Positions 44,200 to 53,361 are shown, counted from the stretch's first letter. The stretch: DNA of 64,000 nt from an uncultured Clostridia bacterium (GCA_934771475.1 CAKVMD010000005.1:1-64000); one strand, 5' to 3'. A program made the numbers and translations. Notes: generated by a model from the letters alone, not told the origin.

Positions 44200-45036
44200 A
44201 TGGAATTACAAGATTTGCAACAAAATAATTTAAAAGAACTTGAAGGGCGCGTTGCAGGAGAATATGAAAAAATTGTTTCTTGTGCAGACCATGTGCTTTT
44301 GGTTGAGCGCAATCCACAAGAATTTCAATATGTAGGTAAAAAATGGGAGAGTGGAATTTTGGCAAAAGCAAATCCATTTTCTTATGGTTTGGGTCTTGCT
44401 AAAAGGACTGAGGGCAGAGGCTTTGTTTTTTTCGATAAGCGAGGAAAAGAAAGCGAAGAATTTTATTATGCAGATGATTATCACGGGAAAGTTGCGCTTG
44501 TCCAACCTACAAAAAATGGCGCTTACTATTTTAGAAGCCCAAAAGGCGACCTTTCTTCTCCTATGGAAATGGCTGGTTCATACAGTGATGGTTACTATGT
44601 AGTAAAATTGCCAAGTGAAAATTGTTACAGATTTGCAAATGCAGATGGTGAAATTAGCGTAGATTCTTTTGCACAAGCGAATGGCTTTAATGGTGGTTTT
44701 GCACTTGTATGCACAGAAGGGGTTGTTGAGCCTTATTATCGCGATATGCTGGGTCGTCTCAGTGAAAAAGAAACAAAATCTGGAAGAGATTTCTATCTTT
44801 TTGTCAATGGCTTATTGAAATTAAATGAACTTAATGACAAATACTTTGAAGATGAAGATTTTGCTCGTGGCGTGATTGAGTTTGTTAAAAGAAAAACCGC
44901 TTGTTATTATAGGGAAGCGATAGAGCGCAAGGATAAACAAGAAGTGCTTGCAGAGTGTCGCGAAGCTTTTTCTTATGTCATTCAACGCTCACCTTATCTT
45001 GGATTTTGCGACCTTATAATCAATCCAGAAAGATAA
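44200..45036 (+). CDS. WG-repeat-like protein of unknown function
   Basis: The 278-residue protein has a beta-rich N-terminal part with repeat-like segments, ANPFSYGLGLAKRTEGRGFV then FFDKRGKESEEFYYAD, and ANGFNGGFALVCTEGVV. These recall WG/KWG repeats in which a short hydrophobic strand is followed by F.D..G. The C-terminal 80 residues are helical and charged. There is no signal peptide. GGTGAGGG precedes the start and a terminator follows, so it is monocistronic. Its role is unknown. Confidence 0.75.
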   Translation: MELQDLQQNNLKELEGRVAGEYEKIVSCADHVLLVERNPQEFQYVGKKWESGILAKANPFSYGLGLAKRTEGRGFVFFDKRGKESEEFYYADDYHGKVALVQPTKNGAYYFRSPKGDLSSPMEMAGSYSDGYYVVKLPSENCYRFANADGEISVDSFAQANGFNGGFALVCTEGVVEPYYRDMLGRLSEKETKSGRDFYLFVNGLLKLNELNDKYFEDEDFARGVIEFVKRKTACYYREAIERKDKQEVLAECREAFSYVIQRSPYLGFCDLIINPER

Positions 45037-45065
45037 ATTAATAAATTTCGCACAAAAATTACTAT

Positions 45066-45087
45066 AAAAGGGGTAAATACCCTTTTT
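45066..45087 (+). terminator. Terminator after the WG-like gene
   Basis: AAAAGGGG and CCCTTTTT form a short stem with a T-rich end. Confidence 0.7.
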
Positions 45088-45131
45088 ATTTTTCTTAAAT
45101 TATGTTAAAATGATTACACTTGGAGGAGAAT

Positions 45132-45497
45132 ATGGGATTCTGGGGAGGAATTTTTAAGGCTCTTGGGTTTGAAGGTGATAAAAAGGTTAAGAGTAAGTCT
45201 GTCAAACCAAAGGCTACATATAATCTTAATGAAGAGGGACAAACGCGTCCAGACGAAATAGACGGAGTGCCTGTTTATTATCCAGAAAACACTGAACAGG
45301 CAAAAGAATTTTCTATTTTTGTTAAAAAGGACAAGGCGATTATAATTTCACTTGATTCATGTACGCGTGAGCTTGGCAAAGAAGTCCTTGCTTTTTTAAA
45401 AGGATTTTGCCACGGTGCTGACGCGAAAATGGTCTCTTTAAGAGATGATGAGGGGTTATATCTAATTTTGCCAAAAGGAGTTGAAATTGAAGAATAA
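45132..45497 (+). CDS. sepF: Cell division protein SepF
   Basis: SepF links FtsZ to the membrane. The 121-residue protein begins with an amphipathic helix (MGFWGGIFKALGFEGD), then a linker, then the SepF core: KAIIISLDSCTRELGKEVLA followed by FLKGFCHGADAKM, and LYLILPKGVEIEE. ATG 45132 was chosen for the GGAGGAG just upstream. An extended -10 box TGTTAAAAT (45103-45111) precedes it. It heads sepF-lspA-rluD, a shortened form of the usual cluster that also includes ylmG, ylmH, divIVA and ileS. Confidence 0.88.
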   Translation: MGFWGGIFKALGFEGDKKVKSKSVKPKATYNLNEEGQTRPDEIDGVPVYYPENTEQAKEFSIFVKKDKAIIISLDSCTRELGKEVLAFLKGFCHGADAKMVSLRDDEGLYLILPKGVEIEE

Positions 45498-46068
45498 AAG
45501 ACTTTTTTGGAATATTTTTCTTTGTGGAGTTTTGACGATTGTGGCTTTGACGCTTGACCTCGTGATAAAGGCTGTAATGTTTAAAAAACTTCCAAATGAA
45601 GGCGACAGCATGGACGGAATTAACGGTTTTTTCAATTTTGTTCATGTTGAAAATGGTGGCGCCGGATATGGAGTTTTGAGTGGGAAGAGGTTTTTGCTTA
45701 TTTCCATTTCAATCATTGTTCTTTCGGCGTACATTGTGTATTATGTCCTTGATGCCAAAAAGAACAAAAATAAAACGAGTTTCCTTTTGTCAACTTCGCT
45801 GGGACTAATCACTGGCGGGTGTTTAGGCAACCTTGTTGACCGCATTTTCATTGGTAAAGTAAGAGATTTTATACACTTGCAATTTATGACTTTCCCGGTT
45901 TTTAATATTGCTGACATTTGCCTTACCATAGGCGTGATTTTGGCAATAATTTATTTCATTTTCATTTATCCACGAATAGAAAAGAAGCGTGCACAAGAAA
46001 TAAAAGATAATTCATCTTCGCCAGCGGTTACAATTTCGTTGCCAGACGAAGAGAAAGAGGATAAATAA
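45487..46068 (+). CDS. lspA: Lipoprotein signal peptidase LspA
   Basis: LspA cleaves signal peptides from prolipoproteins in the membrane. The 193-residue protein has four membrane helices and the aspartyl protease motifs GGCLGNLVDRIFIGKVRDFI and FPVFNIADICLTIGV, with the two catalytic Asp in NLVDR and NIADI. The probable start is TTG 45487, six bases after AAAAGGAG and inside the sepF end; TTG 45481 is less well spaced. An extended acidic C-terminal tail (about 30 residues) follows the last helix. Confidence 0.93.
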   Translation: MKNKRLFWNIFLCGVLTIVALTLDLVIKAVMFKKLPNEGDSMDGINGFFNFVHVENGGAGYGVLSGKRFLLISISIIVLSAYIVYYVLDAKKNKNKTSFLLSTSLGLITGGCLGNLVDRIFIGKVRDFIHLQFMTFPVFNIADICLTIGVILAIIYFIFIYPRIEKKRAQEIKDNSSSPAVTISLPDEEKEDK

Positions 46069-46973
46069 TGCAGGGGCAATTTGTAATTGAAAAAGATGAG
46101 GTGGGGCAAAGACTCGACCTGATTTTTTCGTCTCATTATCCACAGTTGTCGCGCTCGCACATTAAAACTTTGATTGATGAAGGTAAAATCCTTTTAAATG
46201 GCAAAGTTGTAAAGAGTGGTGAAAAGGTTAAAGAGGGGGAAGTTGTCTCATTTGATTTCGAAGAAAACAAGCCTCTTGAAGCGAAGCCCCAGCAGGTTGA
46301 TTTTGAAATTATTTATGAAGATGCCGACTTGCTGGTCATCAATAAACCCCAAGGGCTGGTTGTTCATCCATGTTCATCTACAAAAGACGGAACGCTTGTA
46401 AACGGGCTCTTGTACGCTATCAAAGATTTGAGTGGCATAAACGGGGTTTTGCGTCCTGGAATTGTGCATAGGCTTGACAAGAACACATCGGGGCTTATGC
46501 TGGTTGCAAAAAATGATTTTGCTCACAAAATTCTTGCCGAAGAAATAAAAAACAAGACTTGTCATCGCATTTATGTCGCTCTTTGTGAGGGTGAATTCAA
46601 AACAGATAGTGGCGTAATTGAAACCTTTATAGACAGGGATAAGAAAGACCGCAAAAAGATGGCCGTTTCTAGCACTGGCAAATGGGCGGTTACAGAATAC
46701 AAAGTTCTTAAATATTACGAAGGCAAAACACTGGTGGAATTTTCTCTCAAAACGGGGCGAACACATCAAATTCGAGTTCATTGCGCTCAGGTTTTGAAGC
46801 ATCCAATAGTAGGGGATGATGTCTATGGAAAGGCAGAAAAGTCTCTTAAAGGGCAACTTCTTCATTCTAAGAAAATAGAGTTTGTTCACCCAAGGACGGG
46901 GCAAAACATGGCTTTTGAGGTTGATTTGCCAGATTACTTCAAAAAACAACTTGAAAAATTGAAAGAGGCGTAA
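46068..46973 (+). CDS. RluD-family ribosomal pseudouridine synthase
   Basis: The 301-residue enzyme has an N-terminal S4 domain (QRLDLIFSSHYPQLSRSHIK) and a catalytic domain with GIVHRLDKNTSGLMLVAK, whose Asp is the nucleophile, and SLKTGRTHQIRVHCA. It isomerises uridines in large-subunit rRNA. Its start overlaps the lspA stop (TAATG), so the two are coupled. RluD and RluC types cannot be separated with certainty by eye. Confidence 0.94.
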   Translation: MQGQFVIEKDEVGQRLDLIFSSHYPQLSRSHIKTLIDEGKILLNGKVVKSGEKVKEGEVVSFDFEENKPLEAKPQQVDFEIIYEDADLLVINKPQGLVVHPCSSTKDGTLVNGLLYAIKDLSGINGVLRPGIVHRLDKNTSGLMLVAKNDFAHKILAEEIKNKTCHRIYVALCEGEFKTDSGVIETFIDRDKKDRKKMAVSSTGKWAVTEYKVLKYYEGKTLVEFSLKTGRTHQIRVHCAQVLKHPIVGDDVYGKAEKSLKGQLLHSKKIEFVHPRTGQNMAFEVDLPDYFKKQLEKLKEA

Positions 46974-46977
46974 AAAG

Positions 46978-47055
46978 AAGCACATTTTGCAAGGGCAAAA
47001 TGTGCTTTTCTTTCGCCTAAGGCGAAAGGTAGGCTTTGGCTTAGGCGCCAAAGCC
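46978..47055. other. Three consecutive hairpins after the rluD-like gene
   Basis: AAGCACATTTTGC/GCAAAATGTGCTT (46978-47008) ends in a T-rich run and is the operon terminator. TTTCGCCTAAGGCGAAA (47011-47027) and GGCTTTGG/CCAAAGCC (47032-47055) follow at once. The rest of the gap to 47202 shows nothing recognisable. Confidence 0.7.
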
Positions 47056-47202
47056 ACTTTTTACGCGCATTCAGTTCAAAGTGTTTAGTGCGCATCAACT
47101 AGTTAACAAGGCTATTGTTATAAAACCTTTCCCTAAGAAAAATCACTTTTTACACCCCACAATAAAAATATCGCAAATTTTCAAGTCTTTTTTAAGCGCA
47201 AA

Positions 47203-47273
47203 AAAACACGGTTATTATTGGGCGCAATTTTAAAACCTTTAATAAGGTAACGCTCATATAAAAACCGTGTTTT
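47203..47273 (-). terminator. Terminator of the PH-like gene 47284-47658
   Basis: AAAACACGGTT (47203-47213) pairs with AACCGTGTTTT (47263-47273), with a second stem inside. On the minus strand it is followed by a T run. Confidence 0.7.
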
Positions 47274-47283
47274 AAATAGTTGT

Positions 47284-47658
47284 TTATCCCATGAATTCGC
47301 GAAGTGTAACTTGTTTTTTCCTTCTCTCTATTTCAATAAGGTCGCTTATCATATCCCTTATTTTAAGTGGATTTTTAATTCTTCTTAAATGGAAAACTGG
47401 TGCATGGTCATCATTTGAAGTAATTTCAATAGTCCCAGTTCTAAAAAGTCTATCCCAAAATGAGATTTTTAGGCGCACATCTGTGCATCTGTAAACATTG
47501 ATTTCGTCCACAACAGAGTGAACTAAACCCTTGTGGCGGAAGAATTTAACCCATTCATCGCCCTTTTTTACGATATAATATCTGTAAAATGAAATTGGCA
47601 TACCAAGATATCTTTTTCTATCTTGCCATAACACTTGGCAATCGCTATCAAATTTCAT
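47284..47658 (-). CDS. Bacterial PH-like domain protein, copy 1
   Basis: The 124-residue protein reads RYLGMPISFYRYYIVKKGDE, GLVHSVVDEINVYRCTDV and GTIEITSNDDHAPVFHLRRI, the seven-strand plus helix pattern of small bacterial PH (bPH_2/YdbS-like) domains. Such domains usually act as adaptors; no enzyme motif is present. It is paralogous to the next gene upstream (47745-48119). GGAGGAG precedes the start. Confidence 0.75.
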   Translation of the reverse strand: MKFDSDCQVLWQDRKRYLGMPISFYRYYIVKKGDEWVKFFRHKGLVHSVVDEINVYRCTDVRLKISFWDRLFRTGTIEITSNDDHAPVFHLRRIKNPLKIRDMISDLIEIERRKKQVTLREFMG

Positions 47659-47744
47659 ATTTCTCCTCCAAATTTATGGTAATTTTAACATATTTTTGTT
47701 AGTTTGTAAATAGAAAAAGAGAAATATAAAAAAAATCCAAACTG

Positions 47745-48119
47745 TTAAGCTTGGAATTCTGTGATACCGACATTGCGTTTCTTTCTTTCAAGTTCAATGG
47801 TGCTAGAAATTAAATCTCTTACCTTATAAGGGTTTTTGATATTTCTTAAATGAAAAACAGGAGAGCTTACATCGTTTGATGTGATTTCGAGTGTGCCTGT
47901 CTTAAAAATTTTATCTCCCAAAGTTTGGCTCATAGAGACATCTTTGCATCTATAAACGTTTGTTTCGTCAATAACTGCGCTAAAAAAGCCTTTATGACGG
48001 AAAAATTTGACCCATTGTCCCTCTTTTTTAACAAGATAATAACGGGTAAAGGAAATAGGCATCCCCCAGTATCTTCTTCTATCATGCCAGATAACTTGGC
48101 AATCTTTATCAAATTTCAT
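47745..48119 (-). CDS. Bacterial PH-like domain protein, copy 2
   Basis: The 124-residue protein matches its neighbour along its whole length (RYWGMPISFTRYYLVKKEGQ, TLEITSNDVSSPVFHLRNIK). The two are a tandem duplication that has diverged to roughly half identical. The internal ATG at 48119 is preferred because AAAGGAG lies just before it; a longer frame to 48164 is possible. No terminator separates the two copies, so they may form one transcript. Confidence 0.72.
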   Translation of the reverse strand: MKFDKDCQVIWHDRRRYWGMPISFTRYYLVKKEGQWVKFFRHKGFFSAVIDETNVYRCKDVSMSQTLGDKIFKTGTLEITSNDVSSPVFHLRNIKNPYKVRDLISSTIELERKKRNVGITEFQA

Positions 48120-48306
48120 ATGCACTCCTTTGTAAGGAAAAATTCTTTCAATTTTCTCTTGCATATATTTTATATTAAAATTGTCAGTTTGTAAAGAATT
48201 TTTTTGTTTTTTTAACTATTTTATTGTTTTTACAAGTTTTAGACTAATTGTTTGGCGAGAAAAAGCACAAAGAAAAAACAATTACAATCGCGAAACTCAT
48301 GCACGC

Positions 48307-48337
48307 AAAAAAAGATAGGCATTGCGCCTATCTTTTT
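48307..48337 (-). terminator. Terminator of the small Cys/Gly-rich gene
   Basis: AAAAAAAGATAGGC pairs with GCCTATCTTTTT, with a T run on the minus strand. Confidence 0.85.
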
Positions 48338-48359
48338 GTCAAACAAGGTTCGTGCTGTC

Positions 48360-48560
48360 TTATTTGCAGCCACAGCCGTTGCCACATCCGCCACAAAGGA
48401 GCAAAATGAGAAGAAGGGTGCATAAATCAATTCCGCAACCGCCATTTCCATTACCGCAGAGGCATTGAAGCAAAAGCAAGAGAACAATGATTGAGCAGCA
48501 ATCACACCCGCCCGTAGTGAAACCGTTGCCACCACAAGTGTTATTGTTGAAAAAGTTCAT
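48360..48560 (-). CDS. Small Cys/Gly/Leu-rich protein, unknown function
   Basis: The 66-residue protein has 11 cysteines and two leucine-rich hydrophobic stretches (SIIVLLLLLQCLC and IDLCTLLLILLLC), set in glycine-rich runs such as GNGNGGCG and GGCGNGCGCK. AGGAGGAAACAA before the ATG and a terminator after it show that it is expressed. Sequences of this style occur in spore-associated or membrane peptides of Bacillota. Disulphide, metal or membrane roles cannot be separated by sight. Confidence 0.7.
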   Translation of the reverse strand: MNFFNNNTCGGNGFTTGGCDCCSIIVLLLLLQCLCGNGNGGCGIDLCTLLLILLLCGGCGNGCGCK

Positions 48561-48845
48561 TTGTTTCCTCCTAAATCTTATGTAATTGAAAGCATTGCTT
48601 TCACACTAACATACTATTTCATTTTTCGCTTAAATGTTACAAAATAAGCCAAAAAGTTTTTACCCGCGGTTTTTTACAAGAATTTAAAGGATTGAAAATC
48701 GTCAAAAATAGACCTTTTTTGACAGCATAAATCTTGCTTTAACTCAAACAATAACCTTGAAAAATATTAAACTTATCCGTAAAGAAAAATTCGACCTTTT
48801 CTTTTGATTTAAGCTCATGTTTTTCATTTAATCTAGCGAATTTTG
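48561..48845. other. Intergenic region without a gene
   Basis: It contains the hairpin GAAAGC-ATT-GCTTTC near 48591-48605 and A/T-rich sequence. No coding frame or RNA gene was recognised. Confidence 0.5.
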
Positions 48846-48874
48846 TTGACTTATAGACAAAAATAGTTTAGAAT
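48846..48874 (+). promoter_or_regulatory. Promoter of the large surface protein
   Basis: TTGACT (48846-48851), 17 bases, TAGAAT (48869-48874). The leader is about 37 bases, with GCGAGG before the ATG. Confidence 0.75.
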
Positions 48875-48917
48875 AGACTTGTTATAAAATAATTATCATT
48901 ATGCGAGGTTTACAATT

Positions 48918-51900
48918 ATGACTAAAACTAAATTAAAATCAAAGAAACTTGCAAAAGGAGTTGCTCTTGGTTTTGCTGCAATGCTTACAACCACTGCTTT
49001 GCCAGTAGGTGCAATGGTTGCTCTTGCAGAAGATTGGAAGGGTGCGACTCTTACCAATAGTACAAACAGAATTGCTGTTGGTGCTGAAAATGTATCAACT
49101 TCTTCTTATGTAACAAAGGGGGAAACTGTTACAATCCCACAAGGACTCTATTATGGAAAGAGCGCAACTGCTCACACAATAGGAAGCGCGGTAAGCGGAA
49201 CTATCACAAAATCTAATGTGTTTGTTTCATACTCGGCAACTGGCGACAACATTGAAGTAAACGATGGTAAGTTCATTGCGGACAGAGTTGGTTCATACAA
49301 AATCACTTATGCGGTTGTGGACAATGGCGTTCTTTATACTTACGAACTTGATGTAGTTTGTGAGGCAAGTGATGCAGAATTTGAGTTCGCTTCAAACAGT
49401 GAACTTGTTGTGCCATCAGTTTATGATGTAGCGATTGCAAACGGAAAAGACATTGTTCTTCCACTTCCAAAAGTTAATAACGAAGACGGAAAAGAAATCC
49501 TTTCAAGTGATGTGTCAAACTTTACAACCTCAGTTAGTGCTCCACAAGGCAAAAACTCATTTGTTGTTGTATCAATCACAAATGGTAGCGATGACCTTCA
49601 AGTTGAAGAAATTAAAGATGCAAACGAAAATGTAACTGGATTTGCTGTAAAGGGCGAAAATATCACAAGCGACCTTAAAGGCAAAGAATATACTATTGCT
49701 TATGACTATTATGAAGTTAAAGATAGCAAAAACATTTTTGTTGCCTCTACAACAAAAACATTCACAGTTAGAGACGGATACTATCGCAAATCTTCAAAAG
49801 AAAATGCTGAAAAGGGTTATGACCTTGTTGCTACTTTGTCAACTAAGCCAGACAGTGCAGTTGTGGGCGTAGAAAAAACTCTTCCTACAATTTCTGCTAA
49901 AACTAAGGCTGAAAACACGCCTTCTGGTGAAAGCGTAGAAATTTACTATACTTTAAAGGTTTACACAAAGGACGCAAATGGCGCTTACAAGACTGATGTT
50001 ACTGAAAGCGTTATCACAGAGGATGGCAAATTCAAAGCAAACGCGGAAGGGGATTACCTCTTTGAATACATCGCACATGACTTCTATGGCAACACAAACG
50101 AGGACAGCAAAGCAACTACAACTTTCACTATCACAAAAGTGAAAGATACAAAAGAGCCAGATGTTTATATGTATGATGCAGGCGCTCGCACCGAAGAAGA
50201 AAAGACTGCCGGAACATACCGTAGCGCAGAAACTGCTCTTAAAAGCCAAACAACAAACAGAAATATTGTTATGTATGCTGTTGGTGGGGTTGATAATATG
50301 CCAACAAACACTCTTACCCTTCGTAGAGAAATTTGGGATGGCTCTTACATTAAGAGATATGTTATTAAAGAGCAAGCATACAATGATTACAACTTAATCT
50401 TTGCGCCAACTGCTGGAACTGGAACTGATGTTTATAGTCAAATAGTTGCAGATAACTACGAGATTTATAGACAAATGATTGTTGACGGGAAAAACACTGA
50501 GGACACCGCAACTATCAAAACATGGCTTAAAGAACACAACTATCTTCTTGTAACTAACACCTTTAATAAAGATGTTGAAGGAAATGATATTGTTGATAAT
50601 ATGGACTCACGCGCAGAAGGTGCTGTTCAAAAACTCCTTAATGGCGAAGAAGTAGACGCAGACCTTAAACAAATCGCAGAAGATGCAGTTAAGAATATGC
50701 TTAACGCTGGTTATGCATATATTAAGCCTGTAACCAAGGATTATGCATTTTCAAAAAATGATACTTATACTTTCTATTTCTATGCTAACGACAATATTAA
50801 CAACAATAAGGAAGGACAAATATCTTACAGCGTAAAACTTTCAGAAGATTTCACTGATGAGTCAGCACCAACATTGACTTTCCCAACAGACCTTCAATCA
50901 TCTTATCTTCCAAACGACACTATCACATTCAAAACAATTAATTCTTCTAATGTGGCAGACAATGGAGTAGATAAGTATCCTGTTGTTGGAACTGCTTATA
51001 GATACCTTAAAAATTCTTTATCTGGCAGAGTTGCGGTTGCAAGCGAAGACACAACTGATACTCTCACTTATGTTGCAAAAGGTAAAACAGCATCAAAAGA
51101 CGAAAACAAATATTACTATGCAAATAGAGATGCAAATGGTCTCTTCTCTATGGAAGGCTGGCACATTGACAATGAAGCAACATCTTACAAGATTGATCTT
51201 TCAAAGCGTCCAAGTGAGGCTCAATATGTAGAAATCCTTGCTTACGCCATTGATGACTTTGGCAACATTGGATTCTACAACAAGGTTATAAGAATTGCAT
51301 CAACTGACACTGCACTTCCTGAACTTAAAGTTGTTGCCAATGCACCAACTGGAACAGTTTATCAAGCGCCAGAAACAATTAACCTTCCAACTCTTCAATA
51401 TAGTGATGACAGAGTAGAAGGAATGCACGCTCGCGTTGACCTTTACAGAATCACAAGAAATGAAGAAAACGAAGAAACTTCAAGACAAAAATTGGCAACG
51501 AGTGATATGACAACATACTATGACACAACAAGAGGCGTGTTCACTGTTGACGCAGGTTCATTTAATGCTTCAAGCGCCGGTGAATATCAAGTTGTTGTTA
51601 CAGTTATCGACTCTGCAAATCATACTCTTTCAACCTACTTTAACTATAATGTTACAGGTGCAACCGTTGTTGAAGAGCCAGAAATTTCAAATGTCTCAAC
51701 TGAAACAAAAGAACTTGAACTTGGAAAATCTTTGTATCTTCCAGCTCCAACTCTTTCAGTTAGCGAGTCAAGTGAATATGGCTATATCGGACTTGGGGAC
51801 GAAGATGATTCTAACAATGCAACATACTACTTCCCACAAGTTATCTCAGCAACAAGCAGTGATTATGACCTTGATGGACAATATTTCACTGGAAACACAA

Positions 51901-53060
51901 AGGGAACATACAAACTTCAATACAATGTGTTCTTGCTTCGTTACAGCAAGGCAGAGGCAAACTTTGCAGAAACTGCAACTGACAACAAACTCTCTCTTGA
52001 TGCCAACGGAAAACTCGTGTTTACAACAGGTGGCGTAAACTACTATGTTTATATTGCTAAGACTGATAATGAATTTGTTCTCCATGCAAATACTCAGTTA
52101 GATGGAACAGGTGAAGACCTTGCAGATAGCACAAGACTTAGCCAAATCGTTAAGACTTTTGCTCTTAAATCAAAGACTATCACAATTTCAGTTAAAGATG
52201 TTGTCATTGATGTAACAATGCCAAACAACGCTTATGCTAAAACTGACTATCCAACGGTTGGAGGAAGTATTGAAATCGTTAAACCTGAGGTTGTAGTTGG
52301 TGGTTCATATTCCGTAAACAAGAAAGATTCATTAGTTACAATCACTTATTCTTCAAACTCTTCTAGCAGTGAAACTCTTGCTAAAATAAGTCTAGAAAAA
52401 TGGGAAAAGGCTATTGAGTCAACAAACGCTAACTTTACCGTAAATGGTTCTAAAATCAGCCTTAATCTTTCTAAAAATGGTCAATATAAGATTGCTTACT
52501 CAATTCAAGCACAAAATGCTTATGGCGAAAATGTTGGCGATCCAAAAGAACTCTCATATACTATTAAGAGCGGTGATAATACTAAACCTACTCTTGAAGT
52601 TAAGTCAGGCAAAATCGCAACAGACTTTGCTTTGGGCGATACTATGACGATTGAATTTACTGGTGCAACTGCACAAGACATTTTCAATTTGGAAGACAAC
52701 AAGACTGGTCTTGAAGAACTCCTTAAAACCTTAAAAGTAACTTTGAAAGGACCAAGCAAGACTGAAACCTTAGACAATAAGGCAGAGGGAGATAATCAGT
52801 ATAAATACACTTGCAGTTTTGAAGAGGCTGGTGATTATACTCTTACTTTCCAAGTTACAGATGAAGCGGGCAATTTAAGTGCTCCTGAAAAGATTTCATT
52901 CACAGTAAAAGCAAAAGAAACTAAACCTGTAAATGTAAAAAATGTAATGGGTGGTGTTCTTATTGGCGTATCCGTAGCACTTCTTGGAGGAGTTGTAATT
53001 TACTTCATTGTAAGCAAAGTTAAACTCGATAAGAAAGAACGCTCATATAAGAAGAGATAA
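48918..53060 (+). CDS. Large surface protein with Ig-like repeats and C-terminal membrane anchor
   Basis: The 1380-residue protein has a Sec signal peptide (GVALGFAAMLTTTALPVGAM, then ALAED). Six or seven beta-sandwich modules follow, whose ends read GSYKITYAVVDNGVLYTYEL, GDYLFEYIAHDFYGNTNED, GEYQVVVTVIDSANHTLSTY, GQYKIAYSIQAQNAYGE and GDYTLTFQVTDEAGNLSAPE. These are typical of bacterial Ig-like domains. A C-terminal helix (VMGGVLIGVSVALLGGVVIY) with a basic tail anchors it in the membrane. There is no LPxTG motif. It may be an adhesin or a structural envelope protein; no enzyme domain is visible. Confidence 0.85.
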   Translation: MTKTKLKSKKLAKGVALGFAAMLTTTALPVGAMVALAEDWKGATLTNSTNRIAVGAENVSTSSYVTKGETVTIPQGLYYGKSATAHTIGSAVSGTITKSNVFVSYSATGDNIEVNDGKFIADRVGSYKITYAVVDNGVLYTYELDVVCEASDAEFEFASNSELVVPSVYDVAIANGKDIVLPLPKVNNEDGKEILSSDVSNFTTSVSAPQGKNSFVVVSITNGSDDLQVEEIKDANENVTGFAVKGENITSDLKGKEYTIAYDYYEVKDSKNIFVASTTKTFTVRDGYYRKSSKENAEKGYDLVATLSTKPDSAVVGVEKTLPTISAKTKAENTPSGESVEIYYTLKVYTKDANGAYKTDVTESVITEDGKFKANAEGDYLFEYIAHDFYGNTNEDSKATTTFTITKVKDTKEPDVYMYDAGARTEEEKTAGTYRSAETALKSQTTNRNIVMYAVGGVDNMPTNTLTLRREIWDGSYIKRYVIKEQAYNDYNLIFAPTAGTGTDVYSQIVADNYEIYRQMIVDGKNTEDTATIKTWLKEHNYLLVTNTFNKDVEGNDIVDNMDSRAEGAVQKLLNGEEVDADLKQIAEDAVKNMLNAGYAYIKPVTKDYAFSKNDTYTFYFYANDNINNNKEGQISYSVKLSEDFTDESAPTLTFPTDLQSSYLPNDTITFKTINSSNVADNGVDKYPVVGTAYRYLKNSLSGRVAVASEDTTDTLTYVAKGKTASKDENKYYYANRDANGLFSMEGWHIDNEATSYKIDLSKRPSEAQYVEILAYAIDDFGNIGFYNKVIRIASTDTALPELKVVANAPTGTVYQAPETINLPTLQYSDDRVEGMHARVDLYRITRNEENEETSRQKLATSDMTTYYDTTRGVFTVDAGSFNASSAGEYQVVVTVIDSANHTLSTYFNYNVTGATVVEEPEISNVSTETKELELGKSLYLPAPTLSVSESSEYGYIGLGDEDDSNNATYYFPQVISATSSDYDLDGQYFTGNTKGTYKLQYNVFLLRYSKAEANFAETATDNKLSLDANGKLVFTTGGVNYYVYIAKTDNEFVLHANTQLDGTGEDLADSTRLSQIVKTFALKSKTITISVKDVVIDVTMPNNAYAKTDYPTVGGSIEIVKPEVVVGGSYSVNKKDSLVTITYSSNSSSSETLAKISLEKWEKAIESTNANFTVNGSKISLNLSKNGQYKIAYSIQAQNAYGENVGDPKELSYTIKSGDNTKPTLEVKSGKIATDFALGDTMTIEFTGATAQDIFNLEDNKTGLEELLKTLKVTLKGPSKTETLDNKAEGDNQYKYTCSFEEAGDYTLTFQVTDEAGNLSAPEKISFTVKAKETKPVNVKNVMGGVLIGVSVALLGGVVIYFIVSKVKLDKKERSYKKR

Positions 53061-53079
53061 ATCTCATTAAGAATTTAAT

Positions 53080-53140
53080 AAAAAGAGCCTAAGCTTGAAA
53101 AGTCCCACTTTATGGGTCTTTCCAAACATGACTCTTTTTT
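53080..53140 (+). terminator. Terminator after the surface protein gene
   Basis: AAAAAGAG (53080-53087) pairs with CTCTTTTTT (53132-53140), enclosing a second stem AAGTCCCA/TGGGTCTT. Confidence 0.7.
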
Positions 53141-53149
53141 ATTCAAGAT

Positions 53150-53331
53150 AATCTATGTACAACGAACACTATGTACAACGGATACTATGTACGCCGACAT
53201 TTTTGTACAACGATATTCTATGCACGCCGATGTGCTTGCGCAACGATAATCTTTGTACATTATTATTCTTGTTTAACGCATTCCAGGCACAACGGAACTG
53301 AGAATCATTGCTCACCGAATTCTATGGGCAA
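53150..53331. repeat. Degenerate tandem array of about eleven 15-17 base units
   Basis: Units resemble ATGTACAACGATATTCT, for example ATGTACAACGAACACT, ATGTACAACGGATACT, ATGCACGCCGATGTGCT and TGCGCAACGATAATCT, with one longer unit of about 23 bases. The period is not a multiple of three and no frame is kept, so it is not coding. It is too short in period for CRISPR. Confidence 0.7.
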
Positions 53332-53332
53332 C

Positions 53333-53361
53333 AAAAAAGACAGGTTAAATCCTGTCTTTTT
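53333..53361. terminator. Hairpin terminator after the repeat array
   Basis: AAAAAAGACAGG pairs with CCTGTCTTTTT. It may end the facing membrane protein gene as well. Bases 53362-53489 are otherwise empty. Confidence 0.75.

Noticed and set aside
53150..53331. CRISPR array
   Set aside because: Units are only 15-17 bases, degenerate and without unique spacers, and there are no cas genes nearby.
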